64,000 bases of DNA from Oscheius tipulae (taxonomy: Eukaryota; Nematoda; Chromadorea; Rhabditida; Rhabditidae), in the NCBI GenBank assembly GCA_037178975.1, contig JASJZH010000003.1:8680001-8744000 (forward strand), given 5' to 3'. The notes below the pieces were generated by a model. That model made no database searches, was not told the origin of the DNA, and worked only from the letters and a program-made list of their open reading frames with translations. The number at the start of each line of letters is the position of its first letter. The stretch's first letter is position 1. Of this stretch, positions 21,441 to 33,844 are shown piece by piece. A program made the translations under genes and the position numbers.

Positions 21441-22215
21441 CCTATCTGCTTATCTCTAGTTTACCTTTACAGTTATAACCACCAATATGCACAACACACC
21501 CAAGCCTGTATCCTACGCTGTAAAAACTGAGTCTTCTTGCAATTTTCGGTAATACTTCGGCAGATGGCCCTGTTCATTCAAAATGGGTTTCGCGCTTGTT
21601 TCTTTTTGGCGGTTTTTTAAAATTTCTTCGCGATTTTGAAAAATCTGCCCATTTTGGCCCTGGGTCGTTTTTAGCAGCAAATGAAGACATCCTCGCCAAC
21701 TCAAAAGACCACGTTTACCTTCCTAGCAACCCAAGATCGGTTCTACGCTGTTTCTAAGCAAGATTCGCATATATTTGGTTAAGTTTCCTGATCCTTCGAC
21801 CAGAAGCAGCTTCCCTTGTTCCCCATTTCCTGTCAGGTTATGAGAGCACCTTTGTCAACTTCTCCGTTGCAAAAGCCACTTTTCCCTACCTAACAGCCCC
21901 AGTTTGGTCCCTTCGTGATTTAGGCCCAACCTCTCGACTCTTCGCCCACATTATTAGAGGCGGCCCCGTGGCCGAGACGCAGAGATCGCGGCGAGACTGC
22001 TACAAGCTGTTCTAGTCTCGTCACCTTAGAAACTTTCAAATTTTCGATTTACTTTTCCATAAATCCGGTGTAAATTGATAAAGGATGTTTATTCTACCAG
22101 TCTGTGCTTATTTTTTGGGCCGAAATTGCCGATTTGACCATAGAATAGCTTCTAATCTTTATCCTCTCTTTGTATCTTGTTTTTCACCTCGAATTTTGCT
22201 ATTTTTCAGCAGAAA

Positions 22216-25200
22216 ATGGCTGCTCTGCCGGTCGCGGTGGATGAGGTGAAGCGCGTCATCGGGGAGATGATCAAGAGGGACGGCCTGGAGACCGTCACGA
22301 GTTCGAAAATCAGAAAACATCTTCAGGTAGGCCGCATTTTAATGCTTCTTTGAAGATGAGATATCGTTTTAGGAGACATTCGACGTCGAGTTCACCGACT
22401 ACAAGAAGACAGTCGACGAGATCACGAAGGAAGTCATCGAGGCACAGCAGAAGGACGATTCGGGATCGGATACGGACTCGGATGTAGAGACGTCGCCAAC
22501 CAAGAAAGAAGATACTCCGGAACCGGGGTAACTTATTTTTCTAATTTCAGAGGGTAAAAGGTTCGTTGCAGCTTCCAATTAGTACATCGAACAAGCTTGT
22601 TTGATCCTGCCAAAGTCCTGTTTACTGGAAGTTTTGTTCAAAAAATAATCTCGTGGCTCCCTGTGTTGAATTTTGGAACAAATCGGGTTCCTTGAGTCTT
22701 CCAAACGCCTTTCGAACTTTGGCAGTCACCATCTTTCTTCGTCGGGAGCATTCCCTTGCAAATATAGCAATTTTTCGCAATTTCAGGGAAGCCCAGGGCA
22801 GAAGAGCAGCGCAATAAGGCGCGAGCACGTTGTAATGCATAGTTTGACGGTCAATCCTGGTCTAAAATCTTCAAAAGTTTGCATAAACAAAGTCATCTTC
22901 CGAAAATGTTCAGCTCCTTCCAGGCATTGCAAAACTGGCCGAAATGTTCGCGTCGGCAAGGTTCGGCCAGGCTAGCCTAGTTCGTGGCGGGACCTGGTGG
23001 GTCTCTTAGAAATACCCAAACGTCTCTCCACAAACTAGGCTGGCCAGGTTTGTGATACCTGCTTTGATCATCTTGCAATGGGAATTCCCTCTTCAATCAA
23101 TCTTTTGGGGCTAGTGATTCGCATATAAGGCTAGAAGTCCCATTCCTGGTATCTTTTTCCCCTAAATAAGGCCATAATTTTCCAGAAACAGCGCCGCCGA
23201 CAGTTCCGATTCCGATGACGGCGTTCTCTCGACAGATCGAGCTCGTCCAGTCAAAAAGGCCCTGAAGAGGAAGGCTACGGGCCCCGAAGATGAGAATCTG
23301 GATCTCATGTCCAAAATCAAGACGGGTCGTCGCAGTGCCGCCAAGGATGCTGCCAACAAGCTCAAAAAGGCTGCCGGGGTTGGTTTTAGACTGTTTTTGA
23401 AGTTTTGGTAGCATAGCGCATTCGGTTAGAGGTCCGATTACTAATCTAATGGTGCCGGGCGTCGAGCTCTAATTGTGTCCAAAGCTTAAAAAACTTTTGG
23501 AAATATGCTTAGGAGCCGTACTTTTTTATTTTCTGTGTTTTTGAATGCTAAATTTTAACTTGGACGCATGGCTCTGTCGGTTTGAGCTCCGACTACGATC
23601 CAGAGGTGCCGGGTTCGATCTCCAGCCTCGACGAAAGTTCCTCTAGGCGGCTTAGCGGTCTAAATAACAGCTTCTACAGCCAGACCTTCTATTTAGCGCG
23701 CCAAAAACAATTTATGGCTCTAGTCGATGTCAAATTTTCCAGTGGAGCTCTAGGACAAAGACGACGACAAAGAAGGACGACAAGGAGAAGTGCAAGATCA
23801 CCAAGGGCACGAAACTCGTCTGCTGCAGCGAGGAGCTCCAGGATCTCACCGGACAGAAGTTTATGCGCCGTTGTGACGTAAATTCTTCACAAAATGGCAT
23901 AAAAGTCCAAGATTGCAGGTCGTGAAAGAACTGTGGAGATATATGCGCGACAACGAGCGCATGGACCCGAAGGACAAGCGCTTCGCGAGGATTGAAGGCG
24001 ACCCCGCATTGGAGAAGGTTTTCAAGGGAAAGAAGCGCATCCAAATGTTCGGGTTAGTCGGTTTTATGGTTCAAATTACTGATAAGGGCTTCAGAGTGAT
24101 GGGCCAGCTCGGTAAGCATCTCCTCAAACCGGAAGACATTGGACAGGATGTGGTAGACGAGTGCGAAGAATACAGAGAGAGGCTCATTGCGGCCTGGGAG
24201 GTATGTTTCTGTTTTTTTGTTGGTTATAGCTCGTGAAACTTAGCTGGCTGTTGCCGACGCCGCTAGGATAGGGTAGTAGGTATACCTGATGACGTCAGTT
24301 CTTGTAAACGGAATATGAGGTGGTGCCATTTTGATTTTCGAGTGCGCATCAGCTTTTATAACACATAACTGCGTATTGACAAGTTACCACTCCACCCGCC
24401 TCTGATAGATAAATGTCTCAAGTACGAAAGGTACTAGCATGGTGCGGAGCTGCGGATCGCTTCCAATTAGACCGTGAGAGAAAATTTATTACTGTAGTTA
24501 TCAGCTTGGAGTGTTATCCCTTCATGTATCTGATTTTGGAAGTTCACGACCTACATATCCCGAAAACTTTGAAGGAAAATGGGTTCAAACCAAAGGGAAG
24601 AACAATTGAAATGCCTTGCTTCGCCATGGTTTTATCGTTCTCTACACATCCGAGTAGGACCAAAAATCCAGCAAATCGCCCTAGCTAGCCGCTATCGCGT
24701 AGTAACAGAAAACTGCTACCAGGTCACCTATGAAATTTGAGCTTTGGCAAAGCTGGCTCGCGCTCCTGACTCCAAGCCAAATGTCCTAAATTTTGGGTGT
24801 TTTCAGCACGAACTTCGCCAAGTATTCCCCAATTTCGGTTATGAAAAACAGCACTTTTCACGACCTTTTCACGACGTTAGTACTTTTCAGCGATTGTTCC
24901 TTCCATCACGTTCGACGAAATAAGCGCGGTATGATTAAAACTAACAAAGTGATTTCGGAGAAAACAAATTTTTGACGAGCGTAGAGATCGAACCCGACAC
25001 CTGTTATTTATTAGCCGGAATACAAACCGACTGAGCCATGCGGGCAAGGTCGCGCGTAGTGTACAAAAATGCATGAGCTTAAGCGATTGGGAGTAACTCT
25101 TATATAATCCGTCACCGTTTCAGGCCAAGAAAGATAGTGTGGAAAGCAACGAGGACGAGAGTGACCAAGAGGAAGCTTCCAAAGACGTCCCCGACGAGAA

Positions 25201-25309
25201 TTCCCAAGGTGTACCGGAAGACGAGACCTCCCAAGACGCCCCAATGTCCGAAGACAGTGTCGACGAGCCCCCACCCGGTCAAGAACAGGCTTCTTCCGAC
25301 TCGGATTAA
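22216..25309 (+). CDS. DEK_C and SWIB/MDM2 domain protein
   Basis: Seven exons join in phase: 22216-22326, 22373-22527, 23186-23378, 23743-23877, 23919-24052, 24095-24200 and 25124-25309; 339 aa. Residues about 8-60 form a DEK_C-type helical domain (VIGEMIKRDGLETVTSSKIR). A Ser/Asp-rich acidic linker and a basic patch (KKALKRK) follow. A SWIB/MDM2 domain lies at about 170-275 (LQDLTGQKFMRR, VVKELWRYMRDN, KVFKGKKRIQMF). The C-terminus is an acidic tail ending SSDSD. The DEK_C plus SWIB order is that of UAF30/Spp27-like chromatin proteins, which act in transcription complexes. The orthologue in worms would be one of the swib genes; I do not assign which. The start follows TTTTTCAG by 6 nt. Introns contain SINEs and a foldback. 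Confidence 0.88.
22919..23066. repeat. Foldback of the GGCCAGG/TTTGTGATnCCTG repeat
   Basis: The left arm contains CCAGGCATTGCAAAACTGGCC and GGCCAGGCTAGCCTAGTT. The right arm is the inverse, AACTAGGCTGGCCAGG then TTTGTGATACCTG. The left arm is the reverse complement of the copy at 2582-2636, including CGCGAACATTTCGGCC. It lies in the SWIB-gene intron before exon 3. Confidence 0.7.
23410..23632 (+). repeat. Two tRNA-derived SINE copies
   Basis: Copy 1 (23410-23475) has GCATAGCGCATTCGGTTAGA and GTGCCGGGCGTCGAGCTC. Copy 2 (23568-23632) has GCATGGCTCTGTCGG, CTCCGACTACGATCC and GGGTTCGATCTCC. Both are sense in the SWIB-gene intron 3. Confidence 0.65.
24975..25050 (-). repeat. tRNA-derived SINE
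   Basis: The antisense B-box GATCGAACCCGAC and A-box CCGACTGAGCCATGCGGG are spaced as in a tRNA. It lies in the last SWIB-gene intron, about 75 bp before the final exon. Confidence 0.65.
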
Positions 25310-25634
25310 GTCCTTGTTTCCTCGCCAAAATTTGAAAATATTTCCACTTATTTCTCACTTGTTGTTTTGTTGCTGTGTCTGCGTTGTGGTCTCATTCGGT
25401 CCCCCTTTGTTGTAATTTAAATTTTCATATCTTCCCGCTCGAGAAAAATGACTATTTACTTCCTAACATATACAGAAAAGAGTACCCTTGCCCTTAATTC
25501 CCCCACAATAAATGGTCTTTTTTCTGTTTTAGGCAATCACAGTCTAGTATGTGTTTCACCGCACCTGGATACCTCATTTTTTGTGCCTTTATGCTAATTT
25601 TAAACAAAGTGCATGTTGTAGGAAAAGTAGAAAA

Positions 25635-28600
25635 ATGGTAGAAGATCCGACTAAGTCCAAGCCCTCGCCGATGTCCAGAATCTTGAGCAGATTCTCGAAT
25701 CGTGCCGCCGGAAGACATCGCAGTCCTGTCAAAAATGCACAGCCACACAAGGATACCCAGCCTACTAGGTTTGTTTCAGGTTTTTTTTAGTCGCTTTTGA
25801 TTCTAATACATTCAAAACAGTTGAAATAAAGGGTTACAGTTAGCCGAGTTCTTTGAAAATAAGGTGCCTATCAAGAAGAGCAATATTTGGAGATGCTCCT
25901 ATCCCTGGTAGAGTCTTAAAGTAGTAGGGTTTAGCTGGAAATTTGAAAACGCGGCTCAAAAAAATCTGTTAGCCAGTAATACAAGTCCTTGTCAGAAACC
26001 CGCCGGATACTCAGAGCAAGGAGTCTCCCTTTCGACGTGTCCTCAACCGCGTCTCGTTCAGCAAGAAGCACAGAGTCGAGATCAGTCCTATTCGCAAGGA
26101 CTCTTCCGTACGTTTTTTATATTTTCTGCCTATAAAACTACGCGATTCTCGACTACTTATTCACCCAAAAATAAACGCCAAAATTTTCAGCAAGATTCCC
26201 TCCTGAACAACGGCTTCTGTCATTCTCCGAGCTCGAGAGAAAAAGACCAGAAATGGCTGACGTCGTCTCCGCGTCCGGCTCTTAGCGAGACCGATCTCCG
26301 TCACGTCACGGTTCGCCGTGGAACCGTGAGTTCTTCTCGAATTTTCGACAAAAAAGGACAAAATTAAGGACATGCAATCGACGCCGCTGGCTGGAGCCCC
26401 GCAGTTCATGAGCGAAGACAATCTGGCTACCGCGGATTGCGGCACGCCGGTCAAGGAACGTGTTCCTAGCTACATCAAAATCAGCTGCACTCTGAACGGC
26501 TATAGGTAAGCTTAGTTCTGCTACATTAATCCTGATATTTACGTGAGAGGACCCATTATCAAACGAAAAGTCTACAATTTAAGTGTCCCGGGGGTAAATC
26601 GGTTCTTTTAACCGCATGGCTCGGTTGGTTAGCAGTCCGACTACATATCAGAAGGTCCCGGGTTCGAATCCTGGGCAGGTAAAATTAGTTGGTCTTCTTA
26701 AAAAATCCATGGAAACATTGATGATGTTTTTTGTGCATGATTAGGTTGCACGCCAGCCCTTTTCTTCAATAAACGAAGCATAGGAGTTGACTGAGGTAGA
26801 TGGGAGCGGCTGTAAAGAAAAGGGAGACGTCTTTTGTGTTCCTGTCCCTGCCCCCCGTGTTCGATTACTAAGCAACCGCCGCGTACGGTTCATCATAACA
26901 GTTTTGGTTTCTCTCGTTCTTAAACACATGATTGATTAACAACCTTCGGCTTTTTACTCGTATTGTTTTTGGGAGATGTACAGCTGAAAGAGTTTGGATA
27001 GCTGTAGGAGATAAAATGGAACGCTGGAAGCCCGTGGCAGCACTATAAGCGTATGGCTCAAACCTCTTTTTTCAAGTTTCACACAGAAGTCTCCTAAATC
27101 CCTGCATTTCAAAACTGTTGCGCGAAAATGAGCAACAGTCAATTTGTTTATGTTTTCTACAGTCTCTCTTCTGTATCGTCCAACAGTTGGCATTTTCAAA
27201 GAGAGTAAACAAGCAGTATTTTCAGTCAAAAATCAGTTGGGTACCTGAAAAGACCACTATAAAAGGGCCCCCCTTTACGGCTTGCAAGAGCTTCCAAAAG
27301 AGCGTGCCATTTATTGCATTCGAACTTGTGCTTCCAATTAAAAGGTTGCAAACTTATAATTACAGAACTCTAATAAAATTTTTGCGCTTTGCTCTCCAGT
27401 CGTCCAGGAAGACACCTCCTGCGGTACTATTTTTGTGAGAAAAGGATAAGGTCTTCTCTGGCAAAATACATAATTTTTGAGGTGGATTTTCGACCAGAAG
27501 GTCCAGAAAGAGCGCCAAATCAGCTACTTTTTGAAAATGAAAAATGGGCGTCTATAAGCCGATTTTGTGTAGAAAATGACCGCAAAATACCTAGTTTTTG
27601 CCTACCAAAAGCCCATAAAGCATAATAGCTTCCGCTTCCAGATCGCCTCGTGCTGCCATCGAAAACACTCCAATTAGGCCAGCTGGAAAGAGTCTCATCG
27701 AGCGTCGTCTTGCCCAATTGCGTGGATCTCCACTGTGAGTTTTGTTTGTCTTCCTCTCCTCTTTTGGGATATCCTCCCGCCCAAAACGGCCGGCCTCCCA
27801 CAGGGGCTGGCTTTTGTCCCCAAAATGACAGCTGCAATATCGATTTGGGGGTCAGTCATGTTTGGAAGTATTGTATTGACACCCTGTCTCAGTTACTATC
27901 TTCCCTTATGTGTCCTGTCTCTCTGTTTCTGTTGCTATCCCTGTCTCTCTAATAGTTAGTCTGTCCCTGTCCCTCTCCCTACTACTCTTACTCTTCTCCT
28001 GTCCCGTACTGTCTCTCTGTCTTGTTGTACTCCCTCTCACTGTCTCACTTTCCTTCTACTACTATGTCTCTGTACCTGCACCGTAGATTGTTTCTCACTA
28101 AATTTTCAATTTTGACATATTTTAGGATCTTTTACCCTCGTTTTTTGGACTCCTATAACCCATTATTCTCTGGTAAACTCTCACCTTGTACAAATGAAGG
28201 CTCTTAGAAGCGAGCCAGACCTATCTTTTTTTGCCTCTGCTCCCAACTTTCTAAACCTCTAGGTCTCATGACTGTTCAACTGGTTTTTCCCCACCCAACC
28301 AACCAAACCCATTTGGAAATCACTATAGTATTCTCCCTGTCTCTCTCGTACTGGTTCTCTCCTCCCCTCGCTCTCTCTCTGTCCCAATATTTTAATGCAT
28401 AGAATTGCTGATTTCTCTGTCTCTCTGCTATTCTCTGTAATTGACCAGTTATACGAGGCTGTAGTAGCCAGCCATACTCAAGGGCGTCTTAAACCCAGCG
28501 GCGCGTAGCTGGCCTGACCTCGTGTCGCGCTCAGGCTTGACAATGCGCGAAAATGCCCTGTCTCTGTCTCTCCGACACCGTTCTTTTTTTCCAAACCTAA

Positions 28601-31600
28601 AGAGGGGGATTTCCCCTCGTTTAGAGGGTAATTGTCCTATTAATGTGACTTTTTGTAAAAATTTTCCAAGAAATTTTGTGGGGACTTCTCCAAGCCATAA
28701 TTTGGGGCGGAAAATGTACTGTTTAGGACGAATCTGATTACCTTATAAACTCACGAATTACTGCACTTTCTAAGCCGAGAGATCCCGCTTTTTTTGTTTT
28801 CCCAAACTAGCTCCCCTTGCACTGATTGCCTAGAATCATGTCTATGTCCTAATGTGTTTTTTTCCTAATGCTATTGCCCTCCAAGCATTCTAATTATGGC
28901 TCCAAAACAGTATGGTAACTTCCTCAAGAATCCTATTTTTTTCAAGGAACGACCCCTAATTTAGGTGAAAATTGTCCTAAGAATCCTAATTTTTCGCTCC
29001 CTGGACTCATTTACATATGTGCCAGCCAATTAGGTTGTTTTCTTAAATTGTTGGCTTCCTATAGGACTGAGGAATTTCTATAATCAGTCCGGAAGCCCTC
29101 CCATAACGAGAGAGAGAGAGAGAGAGGGAGCCCCGTTCCAAATTCGTAGATTGACACAATTCCTCCGAGTCCCGTTCCTAGCACCTCTCTCGCGTGCTGC
29201 GCGCGCAACACGTTCAGGTCTCGCACTCTCTTTGAGGGTATGGGTTTGTTTGTTCCTGTGTGAGAGAGCGTTTCGTAAAGAACGGAAGGGAGGCCGGTGG
29301 TCAGTCAGTCACCCAGCCTGATGGCTACGGCCAGATATCTCCCCGTCTTAAGGTAGTCTCCTGGTCTCTCTTCCTGTTCCGGTGATCCAGGACTAACTTT
29401 TCTGGTAGATACGACCAGTCAGAATCTCACTGACCTTTGAATTTTTTTTAGCTGTTTCCTATTTGATCCTTAGGCAGCTTATACCATCACCACCATTTTT
29501 TTTTCTTTTTTTTTGGCAAAGTTTCTGACATCCAGGTTCCTGGTGGCAATGGCAACAAGCTGGCATAGCTCTAGGTATCCGACAGCTCGACAGCGCGGTT
29601 AAATAAGGTGTCCGACACTTTGGGAAGGGTGGGCAACTTTTTTCTGTCAAAGACTACCGGCGACCCTCTTGTTACACCCCCTACCCATTATGAAGTGTAA
29701 TTTGGGACTTTTCTGTCCTTTCACATCATCATAACCCTCCTCATTTTGCAGTTGCAACACCGAGACGCGTCGTTGTGAGCAACTGACATCTATCGGAATC
29801 GCCGACACATCGATGGGATCCACCTGCTCGTCGCCGTCGGTCAAGAATCTCATCGGACAGTTTGATCGCTGGAAATTGTGCGTGGACGAGACGGACAGCC
29901 TAAGCGATGCCAAGGAGAATATCAAGCCCAGTAATGTCATCTGTCAGCCGGTAGGTCATTTCCTTTCGATTTTTGTCTGCCAACATATCCAAGCTCTTAT
30001 TCTGGCATGTGTAAACTTACCACCCCAACTGGGCAACCTGTCTACCTTGATCTCCGAGGGGCCTTTTTGTCAAACCCAAAATCGAGTGGGAAAGGCAAGA
30101 ATTCGCGAAAATCTCTTCAAAAACAAACGGTGGTGCCTTTGAAGAAGAGGAGGGGTTGTAAATATGTCTACTTGCCCATGCTCTTTTTAGGCATTTTTCA
30201 AGCTAGAAACATAGTCACAAGCCACCGAAAGATGTAAACAACTTATTCAACTTTTGTTAATCTGTTCTTTTCCTTACTTCTCTCAGCCTAAACCCTATTA
30301 GTCCGAATGACGTTTGTTCTGTTGCGGCTAGCTGTCAAGTTAATAATGTTAGCCCACCATTTGTCTCTGTTAACAACCTTAGGCCATTTCTTTACCTTCT
30401 CTTGAATCCCAAATCCTGTCGTATCTGAATTTTACTTTTTTCCATGATGCTGTCTCACAACAGAGCTTGTTATACTTGTCTGTATCTGACATGTCCGAAA
30501 ACATAGCTAAAATTGCCGTGTTTGGCATTCATTTTTAGACTGAATATAGTGTTTCAGGGAGTCGAGAAGCCGCTCAAAGATGTCTGTGCTGCCAGGGCCT
30601 CTACGAGCAAGACGCCTGCAGCTGCTGCCGACGACTCTCCTGCCAGTATGTCCGTTGAGAGTACGCCAGTCGAGTCGACAACCTCATCTGCCAGGTATTT
30701 TTCCCATTTCCCTCGCCTTTTTCAACTGAAATCTACCAGATCCGGTGGCGATTTCGCGGAAACGGTGAGTACAACGCGTCGCGGCCTGGAGGAAAAAAGT
30801 CAGCTCGCCAAGACCGACCTCGAAAATGTGCAGAATATGCCCGAGGCGGCCGCCGACAGTATTCGCATGGCCACCGGCAAGGCAGCCCTCCTGATCCGCA
30901 AAAAGCTGACCAAGTTCGACGAGCTCGTCAGGGCTAATATGGTCAGTTTTATGGATTTTATTATTTAATAATTGGCTATTTAGCACCCAGAAACCTCGGA
31001 CAAGGTCACAACGACGGAGGATCTCGAGGGATACTGGGCTCTGGTTGAGCTCGAGCTCACGGACATCAACGGCATCTTCTTGGAGGTTTGTTACTTAATT
31101 TTTTTGTCGAAATTACGGTACAATATCGATGGGAAGAAGTAGAGGCTAGTTGATCGTGTCTTGTCAAGAAAATTGGAAGAAAAGATCACGTTCTTGGTTC
31201 TAATACTATGTCAAAACAGCATGAAATGCTCCTTTTCGGTAATGTAATTGGCCTAAACACGTGAAATTTTGTGGGTTGGAGACGGCGTTAGAGGATGCCG
31301 AATGGGCAAAGGAACCCTTTCCATTTCGAGTATCATCGAGCATCTGCAAACTATGTCTCCCAGGTAATCTTGTCAAATTAATTGAAAATCGTAATTGAAA
31401 ATTGGATTTGCGTGGTTTCTGGAGATATTTAATACCAAAACTTCGCCAACGATATGGCCTGTATATTGTGAAAAACAACGATCTTACTCGGGAAAATCTA
31501 ACATGACGTATCTTTCCGGTTTAGAAAGCTCACAATAACCGTTCTCGGTTGTTGGCTGTTCTGCTGCTAACTTTTGGGTATCTTTGCCCAAAAATGCGCA

Positions 31601-31957
31601 ATTTTTTTCGCGGTATTTTTCCAAACTATAAAATCCCAATTTTAGGTCGAAAACTGGCGCTCGCGCAACTACGAACCCGTCCCGGAGGACAGTCCTGATG
31701 CAGTCCCCAAGCACAGGTATCTTTTTCCCCTCAAAAATTTTTTTTGTAATATAAAATTTAGTGAGGCAAACAACAACGTGGCGGCCAAAAAGATCCGAGT
31801 TGCCCCGAAACCCACGACTGCCCCGAAACCGCTCTCGGAGAAGCAGAAACTGGCGGCGGAGCAGCGCAAAAAGGCCATGGCGGAGGCTCGCCAGCGAGCC
31901 CGAGAGCAGAAGGAGAAGGAGGCGGCGAGGAGTCCTGATGGAGTCATGGTTCTTTAG
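25635..31957 (+). CDS. DLGAP/HURP-type (GKAP) protein
   Basis: Eleven exons join in phase: 25635-25768, 25996-26107, 26191-26325, 26369-26505, 27642-27734, 29752-29950, 30558-30694, 30740-30941, 30984-31085, 31646-31716 and 31762-31957; 505 aa. The N-terminal half is basic and Ser-rich (RILSRFSNR, KESPFRRVLNRVSFSKK), followed by a linear motif PAGKSLIERRLAQLRGSP. Residues about 370-425 match the GKAP signature: KKLTKFDELV, then TTTEDLEGYWALVE, TDINGIFLE and ENW. In the DLGAP family this helical region binds partners, and in HURP/DLGAP5 and fly Mars the basic half bundles spindle microtubules. The C-terminus is a Lys/Glu/Arg-rich helix ending DGVMVL. A mitotic HURP-like role is inferred. The 2-kb intron 5 is rich in CTCTGTCTC repeats. 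Confidence 0.75.
26611..26683 (+). repeat. Best-preserved tRNA-derived SINE head
   Basis: A-box GCATGGCTCGGTTGGTTAGC, anticodon arm TCCGACTACATATCAGA and B-box GTCCCGGGTTCGAATCC are all at tRNA spacing. The anticodon loop CTACATA would read ACA. The acceptor stem ends do not pair over 7 bp. It lies in the intron of the DLGAP-like gene. Confidence 0.7.
28000..28600. repeat. Imperfect CTCTGTCTC-type low-complexity tract
   Basis: This part of the DLGAP-like gene intron is dominated by imperfect (CTGTCTCT)n and related pyrimidine words. No coding frame is credible here. Confidence 0.7.
29108..29130. repeat. (GA)n microsatellite
   Basis: A pure AG dinucleotide run of about 20 bases lies in intron 5 of the DLGAP-like gene. 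Confidence 0.85.
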
Positions 31958-32743
31958 GCCTTTTTTCTTATCCCTTCTTTGTGTGCAATATACCCTCTAT
32001 ATCTCAAAATTCATGACAACTTATTCATTTCTAGTATTTATACCACTTAGAGTTAAAAAAAAAGTGACCGGTCTGTGTTGTTAATTCCTCGCTCTCCTTA
32101 ATGCCTTATACCCCCATCCCAATCTTAAAAATTGTATAAACACTACTTTATATGCGACAGACTAAAGGTGCTCAATTTTGTGGCTTCTACCCCCCTTCCG
32201 AAACTGCCCTTACATCAACTTTTCGCTTCCTACAGTATATTCGTATATAAAATTTTATTCATTCCTATTGTTCGGTGAGGTTATTGTGTTTTACGCTGGT
32301 TATTTTGGCAACTTTGACAGGCGAAAACTATCAAGAGAGTTACGGGTAAAGAGTTGCCAGAGGATTCTTGAGGATGAATTCGCGTCAGATTGTGACATAA
32401 ATTTGTAGCTTTCTGGCTGGGCTTTTGTGTTATGTAGACTAGTGTGGGAGGTATAGCCTGTTCAAAAATAATAGTATTTTTAAACCGTCGCGGTTAACAC
32501 TTTCAAATATTGGAAAAATTACTTTCTTCGTTGTTCTCGAAACTTTCGCATTTTTCTCGCCGGTTTTACGTTCAAAGTGTAGTGTAATCTGCATCGTTTA
32601 CGGTCAGGAAGCCACGAAATGCCAGGGAAAGGCGTGAGAACGTGGCATTAGAAGATTTGAAAAATTTGCTGGAATAATGGATAGTTTAAGCCGAATGGTT
32701 GCTGTCTTCCGTATCGTCTTGAAGCAATATCCTTCTTCCAGAA
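31958..32743. other. Intergenic, DLGAP-like gene to GEMIN8
   Basis: This is AT-rich sequence carrying the 3' end of the DLGAP-like gene and the GEMIN8 upstream region, ending in CTTCTTCCAG just before the ATG. Nothing else is seen. Confidence 0.5.
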
Positions 32744-33844
32744 ATGGCGACAGATCCATGGAATCGTGGCGGACAGTTTGCCTCCTTCTGGCAGCATTTC
32801 GACGCGGCCGAGAAGTGGCGAAGTCGACATGTCGAGATGGTACGGGAGAGCCTGGCTCTGGCTCCGGAAAACAAGAAAAAAAAGGAGTTCGTGGGCCCGA
32901 GTCTCTCCGAGCTCATTGAAGTGGCTCTGGGCAAGAAGGAAGACGAAAATATTGAAGGTTTTACTCGTTTTTTTTTATGCTGAAACAAGCAATGCAGAGA
33001 TCGTGGAGACGTACTTGGAGGAGGAGATGGAGGTCGACCCGGAATACGTCGAGTTCAGAAGGATTACCGTGGAACATAGGAAGAAACGTGAGTTTTTTGG
33101 GTGGGTACACGTTTGGCTATCTTGTACACCTGTCAATTTTCCACCTTGGGACCTTTCATATGACTTTTTCTTCTCAAAAAAGCTTGTTACATAATGTTGC
33201 CACCCACGGGAATCGAACGCGGGTCGTCTGGCTCTTACCGCCTCAGCTATGCCGAAAAACCCATATTTAGTGTCCAGGGATCAAACACGGACCCTCTAGG
33301 ATTCTGTCCGCCCTCTTACCTACTGCGCTATGTAGTAAAAGTTGGATTTACATGTATGGGAATCAACCCGAGACCTCTGGGTCCCAGTCAGCTGTCTAAC
33401 CGATTGAGCCGTGCTGTTCCACTGTTATAGCCGCTCATTTTCAGAGGCCGAGAAGCGCGAAGAGGAGCAGAAGTGCTCCAAAGGAGACTACTGGATTACT
33501 GTCAACAATGAGGATTACATTCTGGCCGATCAAAGTCATTTTTTTTTTAATTTTACCGCCAACAACTAACAGATTTTCCTTAAAAATCACCCATTTTCAG
33601 TCGGGGTCCACGGTGTGAACAAGCAATCCCTGGATGATCCAGACGAGAGATCGAAGGTCCTGAAAAAACGCAAAGCAGCCCAAGATATGTATGGACAGGT
33701 GATAAATTTTCTATAAAAAAAAGTTTTAAATTTGAGTCCGCCGAGAAGCTCCTGGCCATGGAGACGGCCCTCGACGTCCAATTCAACGAGCTGATGCAGT
33801 CGCGACAGCCAGCCCTCTGGCCCAACATTCCTCTTCGTTTTTGA
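32744..33844 (+). CDS. GEMIN8: Gemin8 orthologue (SMN complex)
   Basis: Five exons join in phase: 32744-32957, 32998-33087, 33445-33534, 33601-33698 and 33737-33844; 199 aa against about 240 in human. The two conserved ends of Gemin8 are both present. Near the N-terminus is FWQHFDAAEKWRSRH (human YWQHY...W..SH). At the C-terminus is MYGQSAEKLLAMETALDVQF followed by RQPALWPNIPLRF, where human ends KYWPVIPLKF. Gemin8 bridges SMN to Gemin6/7 in the complex that assembles Sm rings on snRNAs. The middle is acidic and divergent. The start follows TTCTTCCAG by 2 nt. One intron holds three tRNA-like SINE units in a row. The family assignment rests on these end motifs, which I consider specific. Confidence 0.85.
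33125..33418 (-). repeat. Three consecutive tRNA-derived SINE units
   Basis: Unit 1 (33125-33257) has body CTTCTCAAAAAAGCTTG and head GGGAATCGAACGCGGG to CCGCCTCAGCTATGC. Unit 2 (33270-33335) has GGGATCAAACACGG to CTACTGCGCTATG. Unit 3 (33350-33418) has GGGAATCAACCCGAG to AACCGATTGAGCCGTGC. All are antisense inside the Gemin8 intron. Confidence 0.75.

Larger units (their letters stand above)
20726..22215. other. Intergenic with SINE and family B repeat
   Basis: It contains a tRNA-Arg-like SINE head (20787-20840), family B copy 3 (21030-21440) with an 18-nt poly-T, and otherwise unassigned sequence up to the SWIB-gene acceptor TTTTTCAG at 22203-22209. Confidence 0.6.

Noticed and set aside
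24413-24688. 91-codon ORF in the last long SWIB-gene intron
   Set aside because: It has no homology, no splice sites that keep phase and AT-rich codons; it is surrounded by repeat fragments.
26611-26683. Intact tRNA gene
   Set aside because: A- and B-boxes are good but the acceptor stem does not pair over 7 bp, the anticodon loop gives an odd ACA, and many decayed relatives occur, so it is a SINE head.
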